51,866 nucleotides of DNA from positions 1-51,866 of the forward strand of contig DYKB01000050.1 in NCBI GenBank assembly GCA_020722815.1, given 5' to 3'. Below the pieces are notes generated by a model, which was given only the letters and a program-made list of their open reading frames with translations, did no database searches and was not told the DNA's origin. This document shows, in pieces, positions 8,501 through 18,110 of this stretch (position 1 is its first letter; every line of letters starts with the position of its first letter). This DNA comes from Caldithrix sp. Lineage in GTDB: Bacteria; Zhuqueibacterota; Zhuqueibacteria; Thermofontimicrobiales; Sulfurfontimicrobiaceae. The translations under genes were made by a program, and so were the position numbers.

Positions 8501-11500
8501 CGCTCACGATTGAAAAAGTTGAATCGACTGATCAGCAATTTACCTGTCCGGTAAAAAATTTGACAATCCCGCCTCAGGGGAGTGACTATTTGCCTGTTGT
8601 TTTTACACCAGGTTCCGTTGGGAGTGTCAGTGCAGCCGTAAAAATATATAATAATGATCCGACAAATAATCAAAAAACAATCACTGTACGCGGAACTGGT
8701 CGTTCTCTTTATCCTGCACTGATTTCGGTTTCTCCAGAGCAGCTTAATTTCGATACTGTCCCCATCGGCCGACAGCTTGAAAAAAATCTCTGGATTTTTA
8801 ATAAAGGTGAACAAAAATTATCAATTACCAAGATTCAGATTTCCGACCAGCAGTTTACGGCGCCAGCAGGATCGTATACTATCGACGCCGGTAAATTTTT
8901 AGCGCTACCAGTGACTTTCAAACCGACAAAAACGGGTCAGACAAATGGTCATCTATGGGTCTCCTCAAATGTCAATCCGGATGAACCTGTTGATATTGCC
9001 TTAACCGGTGTGGGTCGGGAATTAAATCCTGCCCAGATATCGGTCAAACCTGAATATTTAAATTTCGGTAGTGTGCCCGTTAATGGCCACCTTTCGAAAA
9101 ATTTATATATTTATAACAATGGTGAAGTACCATTGAATATTTCCCAGATTTATACTGAAAACAATCTGTTCTCGGTTAATGCCAGTGTTTTCACAATTAA
9201 TCCAAATCGTTCGCAGTTATTAATTGTTACTTATTCCCCGACACAATTGACTAGAACGCAAACAAATTTGGTATTAATTAGCAATTCATCGAAAGATAGC
9301 ACGTTGAGAGTTCCCCTGGACGGTCAGGGAAGAGCCGCCTATCCACCTCAAATGGTAGTCAGACCCGATACAATCAATTTTGGATCGGTTCCTCAATATC
9401 GGGAGAAGACTTATGCTATTGAAATTCAAAATTCCGGAGAGGTTGCGCTGAACATCAATCGAATTCGCTCCGGCGATGATGAGTTTGCTATTCCGGCGGA
9501 TGAAAATAGTTTTGAATTACAGCCGGGACAGAAACGGTACGTATCGGTTAAGTTTAATCCGTATAAAATTCGTGATATCAATGTCCCGATTACCATTGAA
9601 AGCGATGCCCCGACGACGCCTGAAAAAACGGTTTATCTGATTGGTGAAGTTCGAAAATTAATTCCGGCAAATATTGCTTTTGAACCGGAAAATGTTGTTT
9701 TTGAATCTACCGGAACTGGATTCTGGGTATCGAAAATTATTCAGGTGAAAAACACGGGTGAATCGTCTTTGAATATCCGAAATATTAAATCGAATAATGA
9801 AAAATATATATCTACCAAAATATACAAAATGGATATTCCCCCGGAAAGTTCGCAACCGCTGGAAATAATTTTTGCGCCGGCTGAAGTAAAAAAGTATGAA
9901 GCAATATTGACTTTCGAAAGCAATGCCAGCGACAAACCGGTTGCTGATTTACCAGTTGAAGGTACCGGCCGGGAGAAAATAAAACAGCAAATAATTATTA
10001 ATCCAGATACACTCAGTTTTGGAACCACTGGTGTCGCGCGTTCGGTTAACAGGTCTTTCACGATTTCCAACCCGGGTGAAAGTACGCTCATTATTAATAA
10101 TATTCTTTCATCCAATGAACAATTTCAGGTTGATAGCACCAGTTTTAAAATAGATCCTTTACATTCCCGGCAGGTTCAGGCGATTTTCCATCCCACAGCG
10201 GTTGGAAATATCAATGGAAGTTTGACGATCTACAGCAATGATCCCGCTAATTCCCAAAAACAGCTTGCACTCAATGGTACTGGCCGTGACCTGATATCGC
10301 AGCAGATAGTCGTGACACCAGATACACTCAAATTTGATTCAGTCAATGTCGAGCAATCCCGACAATTGGCGCTCAATGTCTGGAATTCCGGTGATTATCC
10401 GCTGGTCGTATCCAAAATACATTCGGGTGATAAGCAATTTCAAGTAACCGATACGACTTTTACAGTAGAATCTGGTCAATCGCATGCCGTACCGATTACT
10501 TTTCAACCGAACCAGATGGGTTCCCTGAGTACTTTGTTGATTATTTATAATAACGATCCGGAAAAACAGGTGCTTGAAATTCCCGTGACAGGAATTGGCC
10601 GGCTGTTAAATGAGCAGCGAATTACCTTGGATTCCGATACGCTGGCTTTTGGAGCCGTCCCGATTGGTGAAATTTCACGACAAAAAATCTGGGTTACGAA
10701 TCTTGGGGAAAAAACGCTCAAGATTGATAGCGTTTTGATTTCCAGAACCTATTTTACGGTGGATGATAATACCTTTGATGTCGCGCCGTTGTCCAGCCAA
10801 GAACTGTGGGTCTCTTTTAAGCCCGTAAATTATGATACAATTCGGGCGCGGATGACGATTAAAAGTAATGATAACGTTGAACCTACTGTCCATATTGGGC
10901 TTTCAGGATCCGGCCGCGATCTCTTAACACAAAAAATTGATGTTTCTCCTGATTCATTAAAATTTAACCCCGTCGGTTGGGGGGAATCACACAGTAAACC
11001 GATATACATACGAAATGTTGGGGAAAAATCGCTGGTCATTAGTGATATCATAATTTCTGATACCACTTATTTTAAGATTAAAGCAAATGGTATGACGATT
11101 CCGGCGAATAAATCCGAGATAATTTATGTAACCTTTTCACCCAAACCAATCGGTGCCGATTCAGTTCAACGGGAATTTGATACCGTTCTATCAATTTTTA
11201 GCAATGATCTCACGAATCAGGAAAAACAAATTATTCTGGTTGGCACTGGTCGCCCCCTTTCGGGACCAATCATTAACAGTCCGGTAGAAGATATCAACTT
11301 TGGGACAATTCCAGTTGGTCGTTCCATCAGTCGAACTGTCCGCATTCATAATCTGGGTGAACAACCGCTGATTATCTCCAATATTGAAATTCAGACAGAA
11401 AATTATCAGGGTCAATTCGAAATCAATAAAAAAGGAACGACAATTCAGCCAAATTCTGGGGCAGACATTCTTGTTAATTTTGTTCCAACTCAGGTAAATA

Positions 11501-14500
11501 ATATTCAAACGAAATTAGTCATTAGCAGTAATGATATCACCAATCCGGCATATTTTATCAAAATTGTCGCCGCATCAATTGAATATGCCGGACCAAAGAT
11601 TGTTGTGCGACCGGAAAAAATCAATTTTGGGTCACTCCTGGTCGGTGCCAAGCGCGTCCTTTCTACTTATATTTATAATGAAGGCCCTAAAAAATTAAAA
11701 ATCACGAATGTAACTTCCACCGATGCGACCCATTTTAAACCCAATGTTCCGATTTTTAATATTCAGCCAGGTGATAGCAGTCGTTTGGATATTACTTTTC
11801 ATCCGGATAACGTGGGCGAATTCAACGCCAGTATGATTTTAAATTCCAATGATGAATATAACAGTAATATTTTGTTGCCATTATCAGGTAAAGGGGCACG
11901 TGACTCGTTGGGACAAAATGTGATGGCTGATATGAATTGGTCTGATCACACCACGCCTTTCACCGCCACTTTCTTATCAGGTAAAAAGCAAGTTTGGCTG
12001 ATTAAAGATTTCGAAATTTATCAAAAAGTATCCGCTGCCGTTTTAAGATTAGCGTATCATGAAGTGATTAAAGTCTATCTTAATGGAATTTTGATTCTGG
12101 ATGGTTCCAACGATGTTCAAGTATTTAATTACTGGAACAAGGAACTCATTAATCTGCAAAATTACCTGATGTATGGTCGAAATCGCCTGGCGATTCTGGT
12201 ACAGGCCGACGATTCACAACCTGTTTTTGATGCTGAACTCATCCTTAACAGTTCAATCCAGGCGTTTAAAACTAAAAATTGGTGGTATTACGTCGGCGAT
12301 GCGGCACCGGTCATGGCCGGAACAGGAAAAACCTGGACTTATTATGAATACGGCTGGACGAAATTAGACTCGGTTGTGGGACATTGGACTTTTCAGGAAG
12401 GGATTGGCGATACCCTTTACGATCAAAGCCCTTATGGACGCCGGGCAATTTTATTTGACACAAAATGGGTTCAGGGACTGGCCGGATATGGCCTGGAGTT
12501 CAATGGAACGACCAGTTATGTTAAAATGGAAGCTAATATCAATACGCTCCCGCTGGCGATTCAGATGTGGATTAAGCCAACCGCCGCAATTACGCAGCGC
12601 CAGGTACTCCTGAGTAATGCCGGGGCAGGCGGTTATGGTCGTGGATTTTATATTACCGCTGATTCGCTGGTGGTGAATTATTATAATGGTCGCTATCGGG
12701 TTCCTTTTAGCTTCGCAGCCAATAAATGGTATTTTATATCAGTCAAATATGTGTCGGATTCAATTTATGTCTATCTCAATGGAAATGCTGCTGGAAAATA
12801 TAAATATGGTACCAATCAGAAAGAACCCACGGGTTATAGTTACTGCTATCTTGGTAAATATACATCGGCCAGTGCGACCTTTAGACCCTTTAAAGGCATT
12901 GTTTCTGATTTACAGCTTTATAATATCTCCAGGCTGTCACAATCAGTGCCCGCTGTGGTAAATGTTGTTCTGGTCAATTCAGTCAAAGCAACTGCCGGTT
13001 CAGAAGTAACAATGGAATTCAAGCTGGATCCAGCCATTTCGCAGATACAAACGGGCGGTTACATTAAATATCGAATTGGTGGAAAAAAACAGATAAAGTT
13101 TAAATCAATCGCCGTGGTGAATGATTCACTGGCCAGAGTGAACTTACCCGCAGAAGACGTCACCATCAGTGGATTTGATTATCGGATTAATCTGAATACC
13201 AATTTAGGAGCAATTAATTATCCCAAAGGCCCCGATTCCACCAAAATGGTCTGGCAAATGGTTCAGACGGTTGGCGAAAAATCACCCAATCAGGTTCCAA
13301 GCGATATCTATTACATGTTCTCGGTCCCTTACGATTTGGGAAACAAGACCGTTGCGGCGGTATTAGGAGATGATCTCGGTATCTATGATCCGTTTAATTG
13401 GCGTGTTCTCCGCTGGCGTTCGGCTTCCAATACTTCCGGTCGTTATCTGGAATACGAAGAGGCTGGCTGGAAAGATGATGAAGAAAATTTCACTCGTGGT
13501 AATGCCTTCTGGACAATTGCATTCGATCCACCTGAATTTTATGATGCTGATAGTGGCTATTCCGCCGAAAATGCATTACCGCATCAAGTAAAATTAAATC
13601 CCGGCTGGAACCAGATTGGTTGTCCCTTTCCATATCCCGTAAGTTGGGATTCGGTGACCAATCGCGAACATGTTTCTTCGCTGTATTTTTATAATCATGA
13701 AATACGCGGGTATGAAGTTGACCATAAAACACTGGTTCCGTGGCAGGGCTATTTTGTCAATAATAATTTATCTTATCAATTGACAATTGAAATTCCAGCC
13801 CGGGAAGCTGCGATCGCACTTCAGAAAGTAACACCAGTTCAGCAATTTGCCCTTGAAAATAATCAATCCGAGATGGTGCTCAATCTGGCTGCAAAATGTG
13901 GCTTATATCATGATGGTGATAATTTGGTTGCTGTTACTCAAAATGCGGCCAATGGCTGGGACCCTGCCGATGCGTATGAAGCGCCGCCGATTGGGAATTA
14001 TATCAGTGTCTGGTTTGACAATACAAGCTGGAAAGAAAAGCCAGGGGCGTATACCTTTGATATTCGCCAATCCGGCCAGCGTGGATATGTCTGGAACATC
14101 GTTTGTGAAGCCAGCGTCACCGGCCTTGAAGAGAAGATTGAGTTTAATTTTGAGAATATTTTTGATCCAAAATCGGATCAGGAATTGTTTTTATTTGATT
14201 TAGTGGATGAAGTTGCTGTCAATTTAAAAGAAAAAAGTTATTATACTTTTGATTTGAATTCGGAAAAAAATGTAAAGCGGGCTTTTAAGCTTGTTATGGG
14301 AGATGAGGCCTTTGTGCGGGAGAATGGTGACGGCATTCCATTGGAAGAATTAACCTTTGACCTTTTGCCAAATTATCCCAATCCATTTAATCCAATGACC
14401 TCCATCCAATTTAGTGTTCCGAAAAAAACACAAATCCATCTGGCGGTTTACAATATTTTAGGCCAGGAAGTTATTGTGCTGGTGGATGAGGTATTAAAGC

Positions 14501-14628
14501 CAGCTCGACACCAGGTCATCTGGAATGGAAAAGATACGCAGGGATTACCGGTTTCCAGCGGCATCTATCTCCTCAAATTGAAGTCAGCAGAACAAGTTAA
14601 AACTCATAAAATGATATTAATAAAGTAA
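5596..14628 (+). CDS. Giant secreted ASH-repeat protein (3010 aa) with LamG-like domain and T9SS-type C-terminal signal
   Basis: The signal peptide ends near residue 30 (SAHA). Residues about 32-400 carry spaced propeller-like motifs (GKVWAFYML, GKMWFIWQT, NRIWFIYER). Residues about 410-2105 form sixteen tandem ASH/Hydin-like Ig repeats of about 106 residues, each with a LNFG.V..G strand near its start, a .FN.P turn, then SNDP, and closing with a G.GR-type motif. After these come a beta-sandwich at about 2110-2230, a LamG/concanavalin-like domain at about 2257-2450 (VVGHWTFQEG, GLEFNGTTSYVKM, WYFISVKY), a 'GWNQIGCPFPYPV' region, and a C-terminal domain at 2923-3010 (NYPNPFNP..LAVYNILGQEV..SGIYLLKLK..KMILIK). 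That last domain is the classic sorting domain of FCB bacteria. The role is probably adhesive or structural at the cell surface. GAGGTGAGG precedes the ATG. Confidence 0.85.
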   Translation: MYYQLSVKIKFLTFIFWGFFFIFGSMSAHAEVGFGISNVFKLDTRENIPPDGPWQILTNKGDSFNEDLLIDNLGKVWAFYMLEKGKGKPVYMKIIRPSGYVYKPEEQIGTSSTTVAYARQSIRAVLNPVTNEVWVAIQGDQGENGSYFLIFDSTGTQKGQKQVIQGDPGVYFPKLACDQDGKMWFIWQTDSVGSGTSIPQYSCYDRNGTKMYGPTNVRNVGPTTGTDIVIDKLNRIWFIYERGNTHLFTRIVNNDVTQTEFQVETTRHQVADPFSFNIQRIAYSDTASNRVWILAKNAAYSQQKILIFDLDGDPVGVVEGVGNVNFAANELDRLEIVQENSSNYRMGEFNPSNGNPFTKPSYAILFSGVHSFVRNGLAFNRQYGQVKAYLVQTDNSTTKFYLKRIVNAPDLATTPKFINFGPIRIRSQKSEKVLLENRGTAPLNISNIISSNNQFLVDKTSFVLAPGGYDWLNVIFQPELIDNIQGDLTIYSNDPDSSQYKLPLEGEGRDYLTQKIVLLSDTLFFGTVPTSSFQQMQLGIKNEGEKDLRIDSLKFFHQAYSAPKDTLHVRPGRTRELTVNFKPTVPESIKSTLKIFHNDPLVGGISFVELIGVGRKPNSQKIFIEQKEINFGDVAIGESKTQSLSIQNKGELPLQITNVQASQTYFKPLQLELTLQPGETAPIDMMFSPQAVDTLKGKLTITSNDPETPKIDVNLIGVGKKVNKPDIWTSTDTLYFGSVKVGRSRSQLLKVQNNGDKTLTISKLMMFGSQFTFNSAMEFSLEPAAYHWIEISYLPDTLALQKGYLLIFSNDPDTDTLRIGLAGQGVETSPPQIKVEPYELIFDTTAIGQEKSLWLHITNTGDEVLQIEKISTTRNQFKANSSGFSILTNQPHYLTVTFKPDPIGLVDGNLLIISNDPVLDTLKVNLTGVGRAPHPAKIYLTGSLFDFGTIGVGKSETQIILVSNRGEAPLTIEKVESTDQQFTCPVKNLTIPPQGSDYLPVVFTPGSVGSVSAAVKIYNNDPTNNQKTITVRGTGRSLYPALISVSPEQLNFDTVPIGRQLEKNLWIFNKGEQKLSITKIQISDQQFTAPAGSYTIDAGKFLALPVTFKPTKTGQTNGHLWVSSNVNPDEPVDIALTGVGRELNPAQISVKPEYLNFGSVPVNGHLSKNLYIYNNGEVPLNISQIYTENNLFSVNASVFTINPNRSQLLIVTYSPTQLTRTQTNLVLISNSSKDSTLRVPLDGQGRAAYPPQMVVRPDTINFGSVPQYREKTYAIEIQNSGEVALNINRIRSGDDEFAIPADENSFELQPGQKRYVSVKFNPYKIRDINVPITIESDAPTTPEKTVYLIGEVRKLIPANIAFEPENVVFESTGTGFWVSKIIQVKNTGESSLNIRNIKSNNEKYISTKIYKMDIPPESSQPLEIIFAPAEVKKYEAILTFESNASDKPVADLPVEGTGREKIKQQIIINPDTLSFGTTGVARSVNRSFTISNPGESTLIINNILSSNEQFQVDSTSFKIDPLHSRQVQAIFHPTAVGNINGSLTIYSNDPANSQKQLALNGTGRDLISQQIVVTPDTLKFDSVNVEQSRQLALNVWNSGDYPLVVSKIHSGDKQFQVTDTTFTVESGQSHAVPITFQPNQMGSLSTLLIIYNNDPEKQVLEIPVTGIGRLLNEQRITLDSDTLAFGAVPIGEISRQKIWVTNLGEKTLKIDSVLISRTYFTVDDNTFDVAPLSSQELWVSFKPVNYDTIRARMTIKSNDNVEPTVHIGLSGSGRDLLTQKIDVSPDSLKFNPVGWGESHSKPIYIRNVGEKSLVISDIIISDTTYFKIKANGMTIPANKSEIIYVTFSPKPIGADSVQREFDTVLSIFSNDLTNQEKQIILVGTGRPLSGPIINSPVEDINFGTIPVGRSISRTVRIHNLGEQPLIISNIEIQTENYQGQFEINKKGTTIQPNSGADILVNFVPTQVNNIQTKLVISSNDITNPAYFIKIVAASIEYAGPKIVVRPEKINFGSLLVGAKRVLSTYIYNEGPKKLKITNVTSTDATHFKPNVPIFNIQPGDSSRLDITFHPDNVGEFNASMILNSNDEYNSNILLPLSGKGARDSLGQNVMADMNWSDHTTPFTATFLSGKKQVWLIKDFEIYQKVSAAVLRLAYHEVIKVYLNGILILDGSNDVQVFNYWNKELINLQNYLMYGRNRLAILVQADDSQPVFDAELILNSSIQAFKTKNWWYYVGDAAPVMAGTGKTWTYYEYGWTKLDSVVGHWTFQEGIGDTLYDQSPYGRRAILFDTKWVQGLAGYGLEFNGTTSYVKMEANINTLPLAIQMWIKPTAAITQRQVLLSNAGAGGYGRGFYITADSLVVNYYNGRYRVPFSFAANKWYFISVKYVSDSIYVYLNGNAAGKYKYGTNQKEPTGYSYCYLGKYTSASATFRPFKGIVSDLQLYNISRLSQSVPAVVNVVLVNSVKATAGSEVTMEFKLDPAISQIQTGGYIKYRIGGKKQIKFKSIAVVNDSLARVNLPAEDVTISGFDYRINLNTNLGAINYPKGPDSTKMVWQMVQTVGEKSPNQVPSDIYYMFSVPYDLGNKTVAAVLGDDLGIYDPFNWRVLRWRSASNTSGRYLEYEEAGWKDDEENFTRGNAFWTIAFDPPEFYDADSGYSAENALPHQVKLNPGWNQIGCPFPYPVSWDSVTNREHVSSLYFYNHEIRGYEVDHKTLVPWQGYFVNNNLSYQLTIEIPAREAAIALQKVTPVQQFALENNQSEMVLNLAAKCGLYHDGDNLVAVTQNAANGWDPADAYEAPPIGNYISVWFDNTSWKEKPGAYTFDIRQSGQRGYVWNIVCEASVTGLEEKIEFNFENIFDPKSDQELFLFDLVDEVAVNLKEKSYYTFDLNSEKNVKRAFKLVMGDEAFVRENGDGIPLEELTFDLLPNYPNPFNPMTSIQFSVPKKTQIHLAVYNILGQEVIVLVDEVLKPARHQVIWNGKDTQGLPVSSGIYLLKLKSAEQVKTHKMILIK

Positions 14629-14656
14629 TCCTATAGATCTGATTGGAGAATTTTGA

Positions 14657-15757
14657 ATGCGTAAGCTGATGATATTTATTGTCGTGTTTCCTTTTATTGT
14701 CTGGTCGCAACAAGGGGCCAGATCCGATGCGAATCAGCGAAAGATTCGTACAACCATAGTATATCAGCAATACCAGGTGGAAAAGGCCGGAGTCCCTACA
14801 ACTGAACTGTCGGTGCCAATACAGCTTTTTTGGCCTGTTAGTCCGGATTTGAATATTTTATTAATAAATACGCCGGCACTTTCGCAATATGGTGAATATG
14901 AGCTTTCTGGATTGTCCGATATTTATGTTAAAACAAATTACTTGTTTTTAAACAAAAAGGCGCTATTGGGAATTGGCCTTGGTCTTCCGTCTGGTCAAAC
15001 AGAGTTGACCAAATCCGAGTTTGTGATGGCGCAATTGCTCAGTAATAATGTCCTCCGCTTTCAATTGCCAGTTTTTGGTCAGGGATTTGGTGCAAATATA
15101 GGATTTTGCTTTGCGCATTCAATGAGCGATAACTTCAATGTTGGGTTTGGATTAACTTATATTTTCCGAAGCAAATACAAGCCAGTGGAAGATAGTTTCG
15201 ACGATTTTGATCCGGGTGATATTTTTAGTTTAAATGGCGGCGTTGATTTTAAGGCGCAAAAAAATATGAAAATATATTTTGATATTGTACATACCCTGTA
15301 TCTTAAGGACAAAATTCGCGGCCGGGAGACTTTCGGTTCCGGTTCAAAATTGAGTATCGAAGCCGGTTTCTTTTATCAACAGGAAATGTATTCTATTTTG
15401 GCCAATGCCAATCTCAGACAACGAGGAAAAAATGAATATTGGACGGGAACCAGCCTGGAGCCCGAATCAAAGAATTCAAATGGTCCGCAACTGGAATTTG
15501 ACGGAACGTTTCGGTATTTTCTGAATGAGCAAACCGGCGCCCTTGGATTTGCCGTCTTGCGTGCTTATGGTGAGAATGATTATCGAACTGGTGATGCCGC
15601 AATTGGTGGATTGGGTGTTGGTATCGATCATGCACTTTCAACGCAATTTACAGTTGATGCTGGATTAAAATTTTATTTTGGTCGTCTGGGAGGTGGTAAA
15701 AATGCGAAAGGCATTACTGGGTATGAATTTCTGGTCGGAGGTTCGGCCTCTTTTTAA
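14657..15757 (+). CDS. Outer-membrane beta-barrel protein
   Basis: The 366-residue protein has a signal peptide (MRKLMIFIVVFPFIVWSQ), alternating amphipathic strands throughout, glycine/aromatic-rich turns (GLGLPSGQ, FGANIGFCFAH, NFNVGFGLTYIF) and a terminal phenylalanine, the usual BamA recognition feature of barrels. I cannot assign a substrate; it resembles uncharacterised 'transporter' family barrels. It starts 28 bp after the giant ASH protein (GGAG upstream) and is therefore probably co-transcribed with it. It may serve as that protein's outer-membrane partner, though it does not show the PorP/SprF pattern seen at 23.5 kb. No terminator is visible after it, although the following 1.3 kb is empty. 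Confidence 0.65.
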   Translation: MRKLMIFIVVFPFIVWSQQGARSDANQRKIRTTIVYQQYQVEKAGVPTTELSVPIQLFWPVSPDLNILLINTPALSQYGEYELSGLSDIYVKTNYLFLNKKALLGIGLGLPSGQTELTKSEFVMAQLLSNNVLRFQLPVFGQGFGANIGFCFAHSMSDNFNVGFGLTYIFRSKYKPVEDSFDDFDPGDIFSLNGGVDFKAQKNMKIYFDIVHTLYLKDKIRGRETFGSGSKLSIEAGFFYQQEMYSILANANLRQRGKNEYWTGTSLEPESKNSNGPQLEFDGTFRYFLNEQTGALGFAVLRAYGENDYRTGDAAIGGLGVGIDHALSTQFTVDAGLKFYFGRLGGGKNAKGITGYEFLVGGSASF

Positions 15758-17081
15758 TTGTTTATATTCCGCTGATAAAATTTGTTTGGTAATTTCGATT
15801 GCGACATCCACTTAATGAGGCCAATCGGCGTAAAGTAAATATGCCCTTCTTAACCGTAAACTTTTTACCGCACGTTGAAAATTCACATTAAGACCAGGCT
15901 AAATCCCCTCACTTCAATCTTCTTCTGATGGGAGCGGCTGAGGGCCGATTTTGCCTCATAAAAAAGGGCACGGTAGCGAAATTAATCTTACGTCAATTGA
16001 CAAGAAACCACCTGGCTTTTTCAAAATTAAGCAAATTCCATTTTTGCATATTGGATTCAAAATTGATTTTATGCTGATAATTAATTGATATTAATTAAAT
16101 TGGCTATTCGATAATCAGAATGCTGCTTACAAAAATGAAAGCATAAGTTACAAAATAGGATTTATTACTTATCAAAATTTAGTTTCAAATGACGAAATTG
16201 GTCATTAACGTGAATTATCATTCAATAAATTTTATTTACCTCGTCAATTGCTTCTCCTGTTACGATCACATCATTTAAAATCTTCAGGTTCCAACATTTT
16301 TAGTGACGATAATTGATACAAGTTCTGTTCCAAGTTGATACATTTATTAAAAATATTATAAAATAATACTGTATTTGCTAATTAGTAAAAATTTAAATTC
16401 ATAATTTTATTTTAAATTTTATGCGATAGTAACAAAAAAATTATATGATCAATTTTCCCCGCGCATTTGCTTTTTAAATCTAAAATTATACAGCAAAGTG
16501 CCTGTTATCAATAGAAGGGTATATTATTTGCAAAAAAGAATTCCTGTTGAAAATTTCCAATCTCAGCGTGTTGAATCGATGCCTGTTTGGTAATTTATTT
16601 TCGATATCTCTTTTCTGGAAGCAGTCCTAAAATTTTATCAAAGACGAAAATACGCCATCTTAAATATAAACCTTTAAAGCTTTACGTATGGTGTAAAAAT
16701 ATCCGCAAAAATGGAAGAAAAATGACGGATGGAATTGAGAGTTAGCACCTCACCAAATTGTTCAATTTGACATTTTTTTGTGTTTTGGGGTGGATTATGC
16801 TAAAGGTTTAATTTTTTTAGTGGGAATGATCGTTTTACAATGGTGGAAATATAACGATAAATTAGTTTTTGACATGTTTCGGCTTTTTGGCATACGATTT
16901 GTATAAAGATAAAAAATTTTGACGTAAATGATGCTAAAAATCCAGATTCAATTACTAGCATCTGGAAAGATTCGTTTTATCAATAATAATGTAAGCGGTT
17001 TCAACCGGGATATTGGCGTTACCTGGAGAAAAAACATTACCTGAAATTACACAATGAAATAAAACTTGAAAAGAGTTCGTG
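15758..17081. other. 1.3 kb AT-rich intergenic region
   Basis: I see no gene, tRNA or member of the repeat families found elsewhere in the window. The sequence is very AT-rich with many poly-A and poly-T tracts. Its right end contains the promoter candidate at 16869-16903, about 180 bp before the next gene. The size and lack of coding suggest a regulatory region separating two surface-protein clusters, or a decayed gene no longer recognisable. Confidence 0.5.
16869..16903 (+). promoter_or_regulatory. Promoter candidate: sigma-70-like, overlapping a near sigma-54 motif
   Basis: TTGACA at 16869-16874 is followed after 18 bp by TACGAT (16893-16898). Overlapping it, TTGGCATACGATTTGTA has GG and GT separated by 10 bp, close to the -24/-12 motif (GG-N10-GC) but with T in place of the -12 C. 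Either would read into the TPR lipoprotein and adhesin cluster. Found by inspection only. Confidence 0.35.
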
Positions 17082-18086
17082 ATGATGAGAAAACCGACCA
17101 TAATTATCGTTACAATTCTCTTATTTTTGCTTTCGCTCGCCTGTCGCGAGACATATTTGCAATCCATTGAATTTTACATGACGCAACGTGATTGGAAAAA
17201 GGCAGAAGAGGAACTGTTAAAATTGCTCCAAAAGGAACCGGAGAATGCAGAAATTCATTTTTTGCTGGGCGATGTCATGGCACATCAAAAAGAGTATCAG
17301 AAAATGGCCGAGCATTTTAATTTGAGCATGCGACTGTCCAATCGATTTGTATATAAAATTAATTATCTGACGAATCGCTATCGCATTGAAAATTATAATG
17401 CTGGAGTTTTATTACACAAGGAAAAAAAATATGCCGAAGCGATTGAAAAATTTAATTATGCGATTATCATTACCCCTGAAAATGCTGAGGCCTTTATTCA
17501 GATAGCGCACATTTATTTAGAGCAGGAAGATTTTGAAAGGGCGATTCAATACTACCTAAAGGCGATTGAATTAAATAAAAAAGATGTGATTTCCCGGAAT
17601 AATCTTTCCTGGATTTATTTTAAGCAACAGGATTATCCAAAAACCATTGAGGTTTGTAAAGCGATACTAAAAATAGATAATAAACAGCTCGATTCAATAC
17701 AGCGGCTGGCCTATTGTTATGATTTGCTGAATGATCATCAAAATGCCATTAAATCGTATCAACGGGCCATTGAACTGAGCCCGCGTGAAACAAAACTCTA
17801 TAATAATCTAGGTATCCTGTTTTATGAGATGCATGATTATAATCAGGCAATCGGACAATTCCAGAAGGCATTGGAAATTGATAGTACTTCCATTAATATT
17901 TATAATTATTTAGGTGATAGCTACCGTAAAATTAATGATTTTGACAATATGATTAAATGTTATTCACATTTGGTTGAATTAAGACCCGATGACCGGGATG
18001 CGTGGAAAAATTTAATTTCCGCGTATGGTAATTTAGGATTGAAAAATAAAGTTGATGAAGCGTTAGAAAAACTTGAGCAGCTTTAG
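17082..18086 (+). CDS. TPR-repeat lipoprotein
   Basis: About 334 residues. Possible starts are GTG 17079, ATG 17082 and ATG 17085; AAAAGAG ending at 17075 favours one of the ATGs. The signal is lipoprotein-like (TILLFLLSLAC). The mature protein is almost entirely TPR units of 34 residues from about residue 30 to the end, with typical consensus pieces (YAEAIEKFNYAIIITPENAEAF, ERAIQYYLKAIELN, AIKSYQRAIELSP, QAIGQFQKALEID). Such proteins are scaffolds for envelope complexes. It lies 24 bp upstream of the 1764-residue adhesin and heads the presumed operon that continues to the PorP/SprF-like and ExbB genes. A role in adhesin assembly is inference from position. Confidence 0.75.
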   Translation: MMRKPTIIIVTILLFLLSLACRETYLQSIEFYMTQRDWKKAEEELLKLLQKEPENAEIHFLLGDVMAHQKEYQKMAEHFNLSMRLSNRFVYKINYLTNRYRIENYNAGVLLHKEKKYAEAIEKFNYAIIITPENAEAFIQIAHIYLEQEDFERAIQYYLKAIELNKKDVISRNNLSWIYFKQQDYPKTIEVCKAILKIDNKQLDSIQRLAYCYDLLNDHQNAIKSYQRAIELSPRETKLYNNLGILFYEMHDYNQAIGQFQKALEIDSTSINIYNYLGDSYRKINDFDNMIKCYSHLVELRPDDRDAWKNLISAYGNLGLKNKVDEALEKLEQL

Positions 18087-18110
18087 AATTAAAAAGGCAG
18101 GAAGGTCAGG

